This document shows, piece by piece, positions 1 to 6,661 of a DNA stretch of 14,806 nt. Every line of letters begins with the position of its first letter. Positions within the stretch are counted from its first letter, which is position 1. Source of the stretch: an uncultured Verrucomicrobiota bacterium (lineage in GTDB: Bacteria; Verrucomicrobiota; Verrucomicrobiae; Opitutales; Opitutaceae); contig CAMLQS010000105.1 of assembly GCA_946482165.1 (NCBI GenBank), forward strand, positions 1-14,806. Direction: 5' to 3'. The position numbers and the translations under genes were made by a program. Under the pieces are notes generated by a model, which saw nothing but the letters and a program-made list of their open reading frames with translations, did no database searches and was not told the DNA's origin.

Positions 1-777
1 AAGGCCGAGGCCGCCGGCGACGGCACCCTCACGCTGCGCGTATCCAACCTCGGGGCGAACTTCGTCGGCTTCCACTCCCGCGAGGCGACCAGCGCGGCGC
101 TCCGCCCGATCCTCGAATACACCTTCGCCAACATCGCCGCCGACACGAACCCGGTCGCGCTGCAGCTGCGTTTCGACGACGGCTCCGGCACCACCGCCGC
201 GGACGCCTCCGGCGCCGGCTGGACCGGCACGCTCAGCGGCACCACGACCTGGATGACCGGCGCCAACGCCCGCGTGGGCTCCGCCGCCCTGCGACTCAGC
301 AGCGGCGGCCACGTCGTCCTGCCCCCTGCCGTGGTGAGCAGCCTGAACGACTGCACCGTCGCCTTCTGGGTAAAGCTCGACTCGATCGGCACCTGGGCCC
401 GCGTGTTCGATTTCAACAACGGCGCCACCTCCAGCAGCATGTATTTCGTGCCCAAAACCTCGGGCGGCCGCGTGCGCTTCGGGCTCAGCGGCCAGAACTT
501 GGAGGCGCCCGCGACCGTCCAGTTCACCACCGGCGCATGGACCCACATCGCCATCGTTCGCTCCGGCAACACCGCGACGATGTATTTCAACGGCACGTCC
601 GTCTCGACCAGCACGACCTTCACCAACAAGCCCTCCGGCCTCGGCGCCACGCCCTACAACTACCTCGGCCGTTCCGCATCCACCGCCGACCCCAAACTCG
701 CCGGCACGATCGACGAGTTCGTCATCTACCGCACCGCGCTCTCCGCGTCCCAAGTCGCCGCCCTCGCGTCGCCCTAA
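1..777 (+). CDS. C-terminal part of a secreted protein: DNRLRE/CBM96-like tail plus LamG domain
   Basis: The reading frame is open from base 1 and stops with TAA at 775-777, so only the last 258 residues are visible. Residues 1-40 match the end of a DNRLRE/CBM96-type carbohydrate-binding domain, with the typical close of Phe-x-Ser-Arg-Glu-Ala followed by Arg-Pro-x-Leu-Glu-Tyr (seen as FHSREATSAALRPILEYTF). Residues about 53-258 form a LamG/concanavalin-A-like jelly roll: LRFDDGSG at the start, TVAFWVKLD, GAWTHIAIV, then the family-typical end GTIDEFVIYRTALS. No sorting signal follows the LamG domain. The catalytic part, if any, lies upstream. Given the downstream RG lyase and uronate genes, a pectin-active enzyme or binding protein is plausible, but this is inference. 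Confidence is high for the coding frame and LamG, moderate for the N-terminal domain. Confidence 0.9.
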   Translation, partial: KAEAAGDGTLTLRVSNLGANFVGFHSREATSAALRPILEYTFANIAADTNPVALQLRFDDGSGTTAADASGAGWTGTLSGTTTWMTGANARVGSAALRLSSGGHVVLPPAVVSSLNDCTVAFWVKLDSIGTWARVFDFNNGATSSSMYFVPKTSGGRVRFGLSGQNLEAPATVQFTTGAWTHIAIVRSGNTATMYFNGTSVSTSTTFTNKPSGLGATPYNYLGRSASTADPKLAGTIDEFVIYRTALSASQVAALASP

Positions 778-792
778 GCCGGAATTCATCCT

Positions 793-826
793 CCAGTCGG
801 GCGGCGCTCCGGTGCCTCCCGACTGG
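793..826 (+). terminator. Strong hairpin just after the LamG gene, possible terminator
   Basis: CCAGTCGGG (793-801) is perfectly complementary to CCCGACTGG (818-826). The stem continues inward, after one mismatch, with GGCGC (803-807) pairing to GTGCC (812-816) around a TCCG loop, giving 14 pairs including one G-U. It starts 15 bases after the stop codon at 777, where a terminator would be expected. There is no T-run after it, so it is not a classic intrinsic terminator; it may protect the 3' end of the mRNA or work with Rho. Confidence 0.5.
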
Positions 827-1339
827 AATCGCCGCTTCGGAGCCGTCACTGGCTCCGATACAACCGCGGCTCGGAGGAGTCCGGCGTTCCGCCGCGAGAA
901 GACTCCGACCAGGAACGCAGGTCTCGTCGGCGACGGGCCTGTCCGACTTCCCCCGATAGGAAAACCATCCTGCTCAGGGAAGAAGGAGGGCGGTCTCTGT
1001 ATCTAGAAACCGGATGCGTCGTTCCGTCTTGGAATAGACGGAACCGGCCGTCGCGCCGGCTCGTCCGTGCAGCTTGCGGGCCGTGCCATGGACATGCTGT
1101 CGGAGCTCACCATCGAGGAAGCTGATGCACATGATCGCCGCCTATTGGCGGCATCCTGCGTTCCGGCTCCCGAAGCCACGCCGGCCAATAAACCGTAGCC
1201 GCCGGCCGGGAAGTGCGACAGACAGGATGTTGTAGACTTGGGCTCCGCGCTTATCCGGCAGAGAGAGCATCTCATAAGCTGTTGAGTGTATCGCCGCAAT
1301 GCCGCCCGCTCCGGCCGGGTGAGCGGTTCCTGGGGAACT

Positions 1340-1364
1340 ACGGTCGGTTTGGTTGCCCGACCGT
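1340..1364 (+). promoter_or_regulatory. Inverted repeat in the uxaA leader
   Basis: Perfect 8-bp arms ACGGTCGG (1340-1347) and CCGACCGT (1357-1364) flank a 9-base spacer. The repeat ends 16 bases before the uxaA ribosome binding site, so it could be an operator or an mRNA hairpin that modulates translation. No T-run follows it. It is unlike the TTACGnTAA palindromes found before the other genes. Confidence 0.4.
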
Positions 1365-1380
1365 CAAGGGGCCTGCCCGC

Positions 1381-1388
1381 AAAAGGAG
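1381..1388 (+). promoter_or_regulatory. Strong ribosome binding site that decides the uxaA start
   Basis: AAAAGGAG ends 6 bases before the ATG at 1395. It is the clearest Shine-Dalgarno sequence in the window, since most other starts here lack one. It favours 1395 over the in-frame ATG at 1464, which has no such motif upstream. Confidence 0.75.
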
Positions 1389-1394
1389 CAAAAT

Positions 1395-2990
1395 ATGACG
1401 CATACCCGCCAAGTTGCCCGTATCCGGCCGGCTCCGGCTTCGGATATCTTCCGGTCCGTCGCCATGGCCGCCCCGCTTTTCCTCCGCATCCATCCAACGG
1501 ACAACGTCGCCGTCGCGCTCCGCCCCGCCGACTTGGGCGCGGACTTCGAGGGCGCCGTCGCCACCGAGCCCATCCCCGCCGGCCATAAGCTCGCGCTCCG
1601 CCCCATCGCTGTCGGCGAGGCCGTGGTGAAATACGGCTACCCCATCGGCGTCGCAACGGCGCCCATCGCCGCCGGCGCGCACGTCCACTGCCACAATGTC
1701 CGGGGCAACCTGTCCGAGCGACTCTCCGACCTCCGCTTCGACAAAACCGCCCGCCCCGCCCCCCCTGCGGGCGCCGCAGCCGCCTCCCGGGATCGCTCCC
1801 GCGACACCTTTCTCGGCTATCGCCGCCCCGACGGCCGCGCCGCCACGCGCAACGAGATCTGGATCGTCAACACCGTGGGCTGCGTGAACATCGCCTCCGA
1901 AAAAATCGCCGCCGCCGCCCACGCCGAACTCGCCGCGCCCGGCACCGGCATCGACGGCGTCTACGCCTTCCCGCATCCCTTCGGGTGCTCGCAGCTCGGC
2001 GACGATCTCAAGCACACCCAGAAAGTCCTCGCCGGCCTCGTCCGCCATCCCAACGCCGCCGCCGTCCTCATCCTCGGGCTCGGTTGCGAGAACAACCAGA
2101 TGAAGGACTTTCTCGAGGTCGTCGGTCCGCAGGCGGCCGAACGCGTGCGCTGGTTCAACGCCCAGCAGGTCTCCGACGAGATCGAGTCGGGACTGGAGGC
2201 CGTGCGCGAACTCGCCGCCCATGTGCGGTGCTTCAAGCGCGAGCCCATCCCCGCCTCCGAGCTGATCCTCGGCATGAAGTGCGGCGGCTCCGACGGCTTC
2301 TCCGGCATCACGGCCAACCCCCTCGTCGGTCGCATCGCCGATCGCCACGCCGCCGCCGGCGGCACCGTCCTCCTTACCGAGGTTCCCGAGATGTTCGGCG
2401 CCGAGCGCATGCTGCTCGAGCGCGCCACCGACGCGACCGTCTTCCGCGGCGTCGTCGATCTCGTGAACGACTTCCGCGCCTATTTCCAAAAACACAACGA
2501 GCCGATCGACGAAAACCCCTCCCCCGGCAACAAGGCCGGCGGCATCACCACCCTCGCCGACAAATCCCTGGGCTGCGTGCAAAAGGGCGGCCAGGCGCCC
2601 GTCGCCCAGGTCCTGCCCTACGGTGCCTCCGCCCGGCCCGGGCTCGGCGGACTCGCGCTTCTCCAAGGCCCGGGCAACGACGGCGTTTCCGGCACCGCCA
2701 TGACCATCGCCGGCGCGCACCTCCTCTTTTTCACCACCGGCCGGGGCAACCCCATGGGCTTTCCCGTGCCCACGGTGAAAGTCGCCAGCAACACCGACCT
2801 CGCCACCCGCAAGCCCCAGTGGATCGACTTCAACGCCGGCGCCATCGCCGACGGCACCGCCGGATTCGACGAGCTCGCCGAGGCGCTCTGGCAACAACTC
2901 CTCGCCATCGCCTCCGGCTCCGCGCTCACCCGCAACGAAACCCGCGGCCATCGTGAAATCGCCATCTGGAAAGACGGCGTGACCCTCTAA
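1395..2990 (+). CDS. uxaA: Altronate dehydratase
   Basis: Cytoplasmic metal-dependent dehydratase converting D-altronate to 2-keto-3-deoxy-D-gluconate in galacturonate catabolism (EC 4.2.1.7). The 531-residue product has the UxaA layout. An N-terminal SAF domain (about residues 24-115) starts LFLRIHPTDNVAVAL, followed by the large dehydratase region. There, conserved segments include RPDGRAATRNEIWIVNTVGC, FPHPFGCSQ, ILGLGCENNQ (C231), GMKCGGSDGFSG (C296, D300) and a C-terminal GRGNPMGFPVPTVKV. The start at 1395 is chosen for its strong ribosome binding site. It adds about 23 residues before the usual family start; the ATG at 1464 would give 508 residues, closer to the roughly 495 of E. coli UxaA. 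uxaB follows after 11 bases, so the two are almost certainly co-transcribed. Function is confident from motifs and the neighbour; the exact start is less so. Confidence 0.95.
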   Translation: MTHTRQVARIRPAPASDIFRSVAMAAPLFLRIHPTDNVAVALRPADLGADFEGAVATEPIPAGHKLALRPIAVGEAVVKYGYPIGVATAPIAAGAHVHCHNVRGNLSERLSDLRFDKTARPAPPAGAAAASRDRSRDTFLGYRRPDGRAATRNEIWIVNTVGCVNIASEKIAAAAHAELAAPGTGIDGVYAFPHPFGCSQLGDDLKHTQKVLAGLVRHPNAAAVLILGLGCENNQMKDFLEVVGPQAAERVRWFNAQQVSDEIESGLEAVRELAAHVRCFKREPIPASELILGMKCGGSDGFSGITANPLVGRIADRHAAAGGTVLLTEVPEMFGAERMLLERATDATVFRGVVDLVNDFRAYFQKHNEPIDENPSPGNKAGGITTLADKSLGCVQKGGQAPVAQVLPYGASARPGLGGLALLQGPGNDGVSGTAMTIAGAHLLFFTTGRGNPMGFPVPTVKVASNTDLATRKPQWIDFNAGAIADGTAGFDELAEALWQQLLAIASGSALTRNETRGHREIAIWKDGVTL

Positions 2991-3001
2991 GCCACCACCC
3001 C

Positions 3002-4513
3002 ATGTCCCCCGTCCCCGCCGCCTCCCTGCCCAAGCTCAACGCCTCCTTTCTCGGCGCCACGACCAATCATCGCCCCGAACGCATCCTCCAATTCGGCGAG
3101 GGCGGCTTCCTCCGAGGCTTCGTCGACTGGATGGTTCACCGCCTCAACCAGCGCGGCCTCTTCGAGGGCAGCGTCGTCGTCGTCCAGCCGCTCCCCGCCG
3201 GCCTGGTCGGCGAGCTCAACCGCCAGGACGGCTTCTTCACCCACATCCTTCGCGGCGTGGTCGACGGCGAGGTGCGCGAGGAAATCGAGATCGTGCGCTC
3301 GATCCGTCGCGGCATAAATCCCTTCACGGACTTCGTCGGCTACCTCGCCTGCGCGCGCAATCCCGACCTGCGCTTCATCGTCTCCAACACCACCGAGGCC
3401 GGGATCGCCTGCCACGCCGACGACCGCCTCGACGCCGAGCCGCCCGTCTCCTTCCCGGCCAAGCTCACCCGCCTGCTCCTGGAGCGATTCCACGCGTTCG
3501 GCGGATCCGCCGCGAGCGGCCTTGTCGTGCTGCCCTGCGAACTCATCGAGTTCAACGGCACGAACCTCCGCCGCTGCGTCCTCGAAACCGCCGCGAAGTG
3601 GAACCTCGACGCCGCCTTCGTCGCCTGGATCGAGAAGCACGTCGTGTTCTGCAACACCCTCGTCGACCGCATCGTCACCGGCTACCCGCGCGACGAGGCC
3701 GCCGCCATCTGCGCCCGCCTCGGCTACGAGGACGCCCTGCTCAACACGAGCGAGCTGTTCCACTCCTGGGTCATCGAGGGCCCCGCCTCGCTCGCCGACG
3801 AGCTCCCTTTCGCCAAGGCCGGCCTCAACGTTGTATTCACTTCCGACTACAAACCCTACCGCGACCGGAAGGTCCGCATCCTCAACGGCGCCCACACCGC
3901 CACCGTGCTCGCCGCCCACCTCGCCGGACACGATCTCGTCAAGCAGATGCTCGACGACGCCCTTTTCGCCGGGTTCCTCCGCCGCGCGCTGAACGACGAG
4001 ATCATCCCCACGCTCGACCTCCCGCGCCCGGATCTCGACGCCTTCGCCGCCGCCGTGCTCGAGCGCTTCGCGAACCCCTTCGTCAAGCACGCCCTCCTCA
4101 GCATCTCGCTCAACTCCACGAGCAAGTTCACCGCGCGCGTCCTGCCTTCGCTGGAAACCTACCTCGCCCGCCGCGGTTCGCTCCCGCCCTGCCTCGTCTT
4201 CTCCCTCGCGGCGCTCATCGCCTTCTACCGCGGAACCGAGCTGCGCGCCGGCGCCCTCGTCGGCCGGCGCCCCGACGGGGACACCTACCCGATCAAGGAC
4301 AACCCCGAGGTGCTTACGTTTTTCCGCGAGATCTGGTCCGCAGCGGACACCTCGCCGGCCTCCGTCGCCAAAACCGTCCTCGCAAACACCGCGCTTTGGG
4401 GCGGTCATGATCTCAACAACGTGCCGGGGCTCTCCGCCGCGGTCGCCGCCGACCTCTCCGCCATCCTCGGCGCCGGTGTGCGCGCCGCCTTGGAAAAACG
4501 TCTGGTCGCATAG
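3002..4513 (+). CDS. uxaB: Tagaturonate reductase (altronate oxidoreductase)
   Basis: NADH-dependent reduction of D-tagaturonate to D-altronate, the step before UxaA (EC 1.1.1.58). The 503-residue product belongs to the polyol/mannitol dehydrogenase family. The N-terminal dinucleotide-binding motif is QFGEGGFLRGF (residues 30-40). Mid-protein VLPCELIEFNGTNLR and NTLVDRIVTGYP are typical of UxaB. The C-terminal catalytic motif K-x4-N-x2-H is intact as K290, N295 and H298 in RKVRILNGAHT. The length is close to E. coli UxaB. The ATG at 3002 is the first in frame after the uxaA stop, with no clear ribosome binding site, so coupled translation is likely. UxaC, which makes tagaturonate from galacturonate, is not in the window. 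A sibling family such as fructuronate reductase is possible, but adjacency to uxaA favours UxaB. Confidence 0.95.
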   Translation: MSPVPAASLPKLNASFLGATTNHRPERILQFGEGGFLRGFVDWMVHRLNQRGLFEGSVVVVQPLPAGLVGELNRQDGFFTHILRGVVDGEVREEIEIVRSIRRGINPFTDFVGYLACARNPDLRFIVSNTTEAGIACHADDRLDAEPPVSFPAKLTRLLLERFHAFGGSAASGLVVLPCELIEFNGTNLRRCVLETAAKWNLDAAFVAWIEKHVVFCNTLVDRIVTGYPRDEAAAICARLGYEDALLNTSELFHSWVIEGPASLADELPFAKAGLNVVFTSDYKPYRDRKVRILNGAHTATVLAAHLAGHDLVKQMLDDALFAGFLRRALNDEIIPTLDLPRPDLDAFAAAVLERFANPFVKHALLSISLNSTSKFTARVLPSLETYLARRGSLPPCLVFSLAALIAFYRGTELRAGALVGRRPDGDTYPIKDNPEVLTFFREIWSAADTSPASVAKTVLANTALWGGHDLNNVPGLSAAVAADLSAILGAGVRAALEKRLVA

Positions 4514-4571
4514 TTCCCGTCCGATCCGCCGCTGCAAATTCGATACCCGCGAGCTTCGCGCGGCCCCTCGT

Positions 4572-4582
4572 GTTACGGTAAC
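4572..4582 (+). promoter_or_regulatory. Candidate operator, TTACGnTAA palindrome (copy 1)
   Basis: GTTACGGTAAC is a perfect 5-1-5 palindrome in the 129-base gap between uxaB and the small exported protein, 60 bases before the ATG at 4643. It shares the core TTACGnTAA with sites at 5181-5191 and 6662-6672. A dimeric regulator such as a LacI-family protein would fit; the regulator is not visible here. A weak hairpin, CGCGA/TCGCG at 4548-4560, lies just upstream. Confidence 0.55.
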
Positions 4583-4642
4583 CACCCGCCGGCCTTGGAC
4601 GCCCGTTTCATCCACTCAGGCTGAGGGCAACCCCACGCCCCC

Positions 4643-5026
4643 ATGCTTACCCGTTTGGCCGCCCTCGTCCTCCTCTGCTCGCTTCCACTCGACGCCCAAT
4701 CTTTGCCGCCACGCTCCTCGTCCGCCCCCCTAGCCAACACCGACACGACTCGCCTGCAGGTCGCCCGCAACAACGATGAGGTGGTGATCGCCTGGAACCT
4801 GTCCGATCTGCCCGTCAAGGGCTTGGACATTTACCGCAACACCAGCCAAAGCACGAAGGGCCGCGGGCGCCTCGATTACGTGAGGCCGGCCCCCGCCGCG
4901 TTCATCGACAAGTTGCCCGACGGCGGAGCCACCTATTGGTATTGGCTGAAGGTCGCCCTCACCACGGGCGAATCCGTCACCATCGGCCCCGTGGCCACTC
5001 CCAGCGGATTCGTATGGTCTCCTTGA
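4643..5026 (+). CDS. Small exported protein with a single Fn3-like domain
   Basis: Product of 127 residues, function unknown. Residues 1-18 look like a Sec signal peptide (MLTRLAALVLLCSLPLDA, cleavage likely before Q19). The cysteine at 12 does not sit in a proper lipobox. Residues about 38-118 resemble one fibronectin type III domain: RLQVARNNDEVVIAWNL, LDIYRNTSQ, then a YWYWLKVAL strand. There is no catalytic domain, so it is probably a small extracytoplasmic adaptor or binding protein, or the leftover domain of a larger enzyme. It sits between uxaB and a strong terminator, with a candidate operator just upstream, so it may be its own transcription unit. The signal peptide and the clean terminator support a real gene. 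Role is unresolved. Confidence 0.75.
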   Translation: MLTRLAALVLLCSLPLDAQSLPPRSSSAPLANTDTTRLQVARNNDEVVIAWNLSDLPVKGLDIYRNTSQSTKGRGRLDYVRPAPAAFIDKLPDGGATYWYWLKVALTTGESVTIGPVATPSGFVWSP

Positions 5027-5092
5027 ATACAGAACCGGCCGGGACCTTCGCCTGACCCGCATCCTTCCCCCGCGCCGGGATTCCGTCGCTTT

Positions 5093-5124
5093 CGAGACCC
5101 GCGTCCCAATGGACGCGGGTCTCG
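5093..5124 (+). terminator. Terminator hairpin after the small Fn3-like gene
   Basis: A perfect 14-bp stem (CGAGACCCGCGTCC at 5093-5106 with its complement at 5111-5124) closes a CAAT tetraloop. It begins 67 bases after the stop at 5026 and is followed by CCGTTTCC, so the T-run is short. Its length and perfection make it the strongest simple hairpin in the window. It would end transcription before the DUF2264 gene and separate two units. Confidence 0.75.
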
Positions 5125-5180
5125 CCGTTTCCGGCCTCGCGATCGCCGCGCCCCGCGCAACAGCGGTCGGTTCGGCGAAT

Positions 5181-5191
5181 CTTACGCTAAG
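5181..5191 (+). promoter_or_regulatory. Candidate operator, TTACGnTAA palindrome (copy 2)
   Basis: CTTACGCTAAG has 4-bp arms around CGC, in the 5125-5287 gap and 96 bases before the ATG at 5288. Compared with the other two copies both outer bases are swapped (C..G instead of G..C) so symmetry is kept, which supports recognition by a symmetric dimer. Nothing else notable was seen in this gap. Confidence 0.55.
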
Positions 5192-5287
5192 CCTGCGCGC
5201 CTGAAAGTTCCCGGTCGAATCCGCCCTGTTATCGCGACAGCGTCGCTCCGTTCGACCCGCTTTCCACGCCCCCACCCCACGCAGCCG

Positions 5288-6430
5288 ATGATTTCCCTTC
5301 GCGATCAATGGGCCGCGCTCGCCGAGCGCATCGCCAACCCCGTGCTCGATCACGCCGCCCTCGGTTTCCTGCCTCAGGCCCTTCGCAACGAGTCGCCCGC
5401 CCACCATAAAACCGACCGCGCTCCCATCGCTCCGCTCGAGGCGCTCGCCCGAACCCTCGCCGGTCTGGCACCTTGGCTCGAATCAGGCGTCGTCGCCCCT
5501 CAGGCCAACCCTTCCGCCGCCCGTTTCGCCACCCTCGCCGCACGCGCGCTCGAACACCTCCCCGCCCTCCTTCCACCGACGGAGCTCGCTTGGGCGCATC
5601 GGCAGACCCTGGTCGAGTGCGCCTACCTCTCCCTCGCCATCCTTCGCGCCCCGACCGCGCTCTGGAAACAACTCTCGCCCGCGGCCCGCGAGGCGGTCCG
5701 CGAAACGCTGGTCGGCTCCCGGGCCGTAACGCCTCCGCGCAACAACTGGCTGCTCTTCTCCGCCATGGTCGAGACCGCGCTCGAGAAGATCGGCGTGCCG
5801 GGCGAACTCGCCCGCGTCGACGACGCCCTCGCCAGCTTTGAGGACTGGTATGCCGGCGACGGCCACTACGGCGACGGACCACGCTTCCACGCCAACTACT
5901 ACAACAGCTACGTCATCCACCCGATGCTCGTCGCCGTGCATACCCATCACCCGCAGGCCGGGCGCTGGGAAAAGTATCGGAAGGCCACGTTCGCCCGCGC
6001 CCACCGCTACGCCCTCGTGCAGGAGCGCACCGTCCTCCCCGACGGCTCCTATCCGCCTGTCGGCCGCTCCCTCGTTTACCGCTGCGGCGCCTTCCATCAC
6101 CTCGCCGACTCCGCGCTCCGTCGCGACCTGCCCGAATGGCTCCCTCCCGCGCGCGCTCGCGCCGCGCTCGACGCCGTCATCCGTCGCACTTTGCAAGCTC
6201 CCGGCACGTTCGACGGCAACGACTGGTTGCGCATCGGGCTCTACGGACACCAGCCTCGCCTCGCCGAAAACTACATCAGCACCGGCAGCCTCTACCTTTG
6301 CACCGCCGCCTTTCTTCCGCTCGGCCTCCCCGCCGACGACGTGTTCTGGTCGGCCCCGGACCAGCCTTCTCTCACGAACCGCATCCTCGCCGGCGAAGAT
6401 CTCCCCAACGATCACACGCTCCGGGACTAG
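5288..6430 (+). CDS. DUF2264 family protein, probably carbohydrate-active
   Basis: Product of 380 residues with no signal peptide, so probably cytoplasmic. It matches DUF2264, predicted alpha/alpha-barrel proteins often found in polysaccharide-use loci. Characteristic segments are NNWLLFSAMVE (about 154-164), DGHYGDGPRFHANYYNSYVI (191-210), DGSYPPVGRSLVYRCGAFHH (252-271) and GNDWLRIGLYGHQP near 315. Conserved Asp, His and Tyr residues in these blocks may form the active site, but I cannot assign catalysis. I have an uncertain recollection that some relatives are exo-beta-glucuronidases (GH154); that would fit removal of uronic acids from pectic oligosaccharides. The length fits the short single-domain form, ending with DHT near the C-terminus as expected. 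The stop codon TAG (6428-6430) lies inside the terminal repeat of the adjacent insertion element, so the last residues may have been altered. Confidence 0.9.
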   Translation: MISLRDQWAALAERIANPVLDHAALGFLPQALRNESPAHHKTDRAPIAPLEALARTLAGLAPWLESGVVAPQANPSAARFATLAARALEHLPALLPPTELAWAHRQTLVECAYLSLAILRAPTALWKQLSPAAREAVRETLVGSRAVTPPRNNWLLFSAMVETALEKIGVPGELARVDDALASFEDWYAGDGHYGDGPRFHANYYNSYVIHPMLVAVHTHHPQAGRWEKYRKATFARAHRYALVQERTVLPDGSYPPVGRSLVYRCGAFHHLADSALRRDLPEWLPPARARAALDAVIRRTLQAPGTFDGNDWLRIGLYGHQPRLAENYISTGSLYLCTAAFLPLGLPADDVFWSAPDQPSLTNRILAGEDLPNDHTLRD

Positions 6431-6595
6431 TGCTTGATTGCGGAGGTAAGCGATAAAATGGCGGAGTGATTTTGGCTGCGGCCAAGGCGGCGAAAAGGGG
6501 AGGTGTGCCAAAGGCACATGCCCTTTTTTGACAACGACGGCCCCGGCTGAAAGCACCCGACAGAATTGTCGCTTATTTCTGCAATTAAGCACTAG
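6427..6595. mobile_element. MITE-like element, 169 bp with 30-bp imperfect terminal inverted repeats
   Basis: The left end (6427-6456, starting CTAGTGCTT) and the inverted right end (6566-6595) match at 25 of 30 positions; all five differences are transitions. Both ends carry CTAG, consistent with a TA or CTAG target duplication as in IS630/Tc1-type insertions, although CTAG may instead be part of the repeat. There is no transposase frame, so it would be non-autonomous. The interior has a TTGGC/GCCAA hairpin (6472-6485), a terminator-like hairpin (6493-6529) and CGACA/TGTCG (6558-6571). Its AT-richer ends stand out from the neighbours. The left end provides the DUF2264 stop codon. It could instead be a structured RNA element; copy number in the genome would decide. 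Confidence 0.7.
6493..6529 (+). terminator. Intrinsic-type terminator inside the MITE-like element
   Basis: AAAAGGG (6493-6499) pairs with CCCTTTT (6521-6527), enclosing TGTGCC (6504-6509)/GGCACA (6513-6518) with an AAA loop. A run of six T (6524-6529) follows on the + strand. The A-run on the left makes it potentially bidirectional. It would separate DUF2264 transcription from the GH2 operon. Confidence 0.65.
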
Positions 6596-6661
6596 CCCCT
6601 GTGGTTGCGCACCGCTGCTAGGCGTCCGTCCCGCCCTGGCCGGCCGCACCGAGTTTTTCCT

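Larger units (their letters stand above)
827..1394. other. Intergenic region with several inverted repeats, no convincing gene
   Basis: This gap before uxaA has no open frame that resembles a known protein. It holds further hairpins: TCGGAGCC (837-844)/GGCTCCGA (851-858); GGAGTC (876-881)/GACTCC (901-906) enclosing CGGCG/CGCCG (882-894); GTTCCGTC (1021-1028)/GACGGAAC (1037-1044); GCCGCC (1137-1142)/GGCGGC (1147-1152); and ACGGTCGG (1340-1347)/CCGACCGT (1357-1364). A short + frame at 1007-1198 has protein-like composition but no ribosome binding site. Base use looks less codon-structured than in the flanking genes. It may be a long uxaA leader with regulatory structure, a decayed gene, or both. 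Confidence 0.6.

Noticed and set aside
812..1006. Short + frame after the LamG gene
   Set aside because: It runs through several hairpins, has no ribosome binding site and its product looks random.
1286..1588. Short + frames overlapping the uxaA start (1213-1398, 1286-1588)
   Set aside because: They overlap uxaA in another frame, lack ribosome binding sites and show no family similarity.
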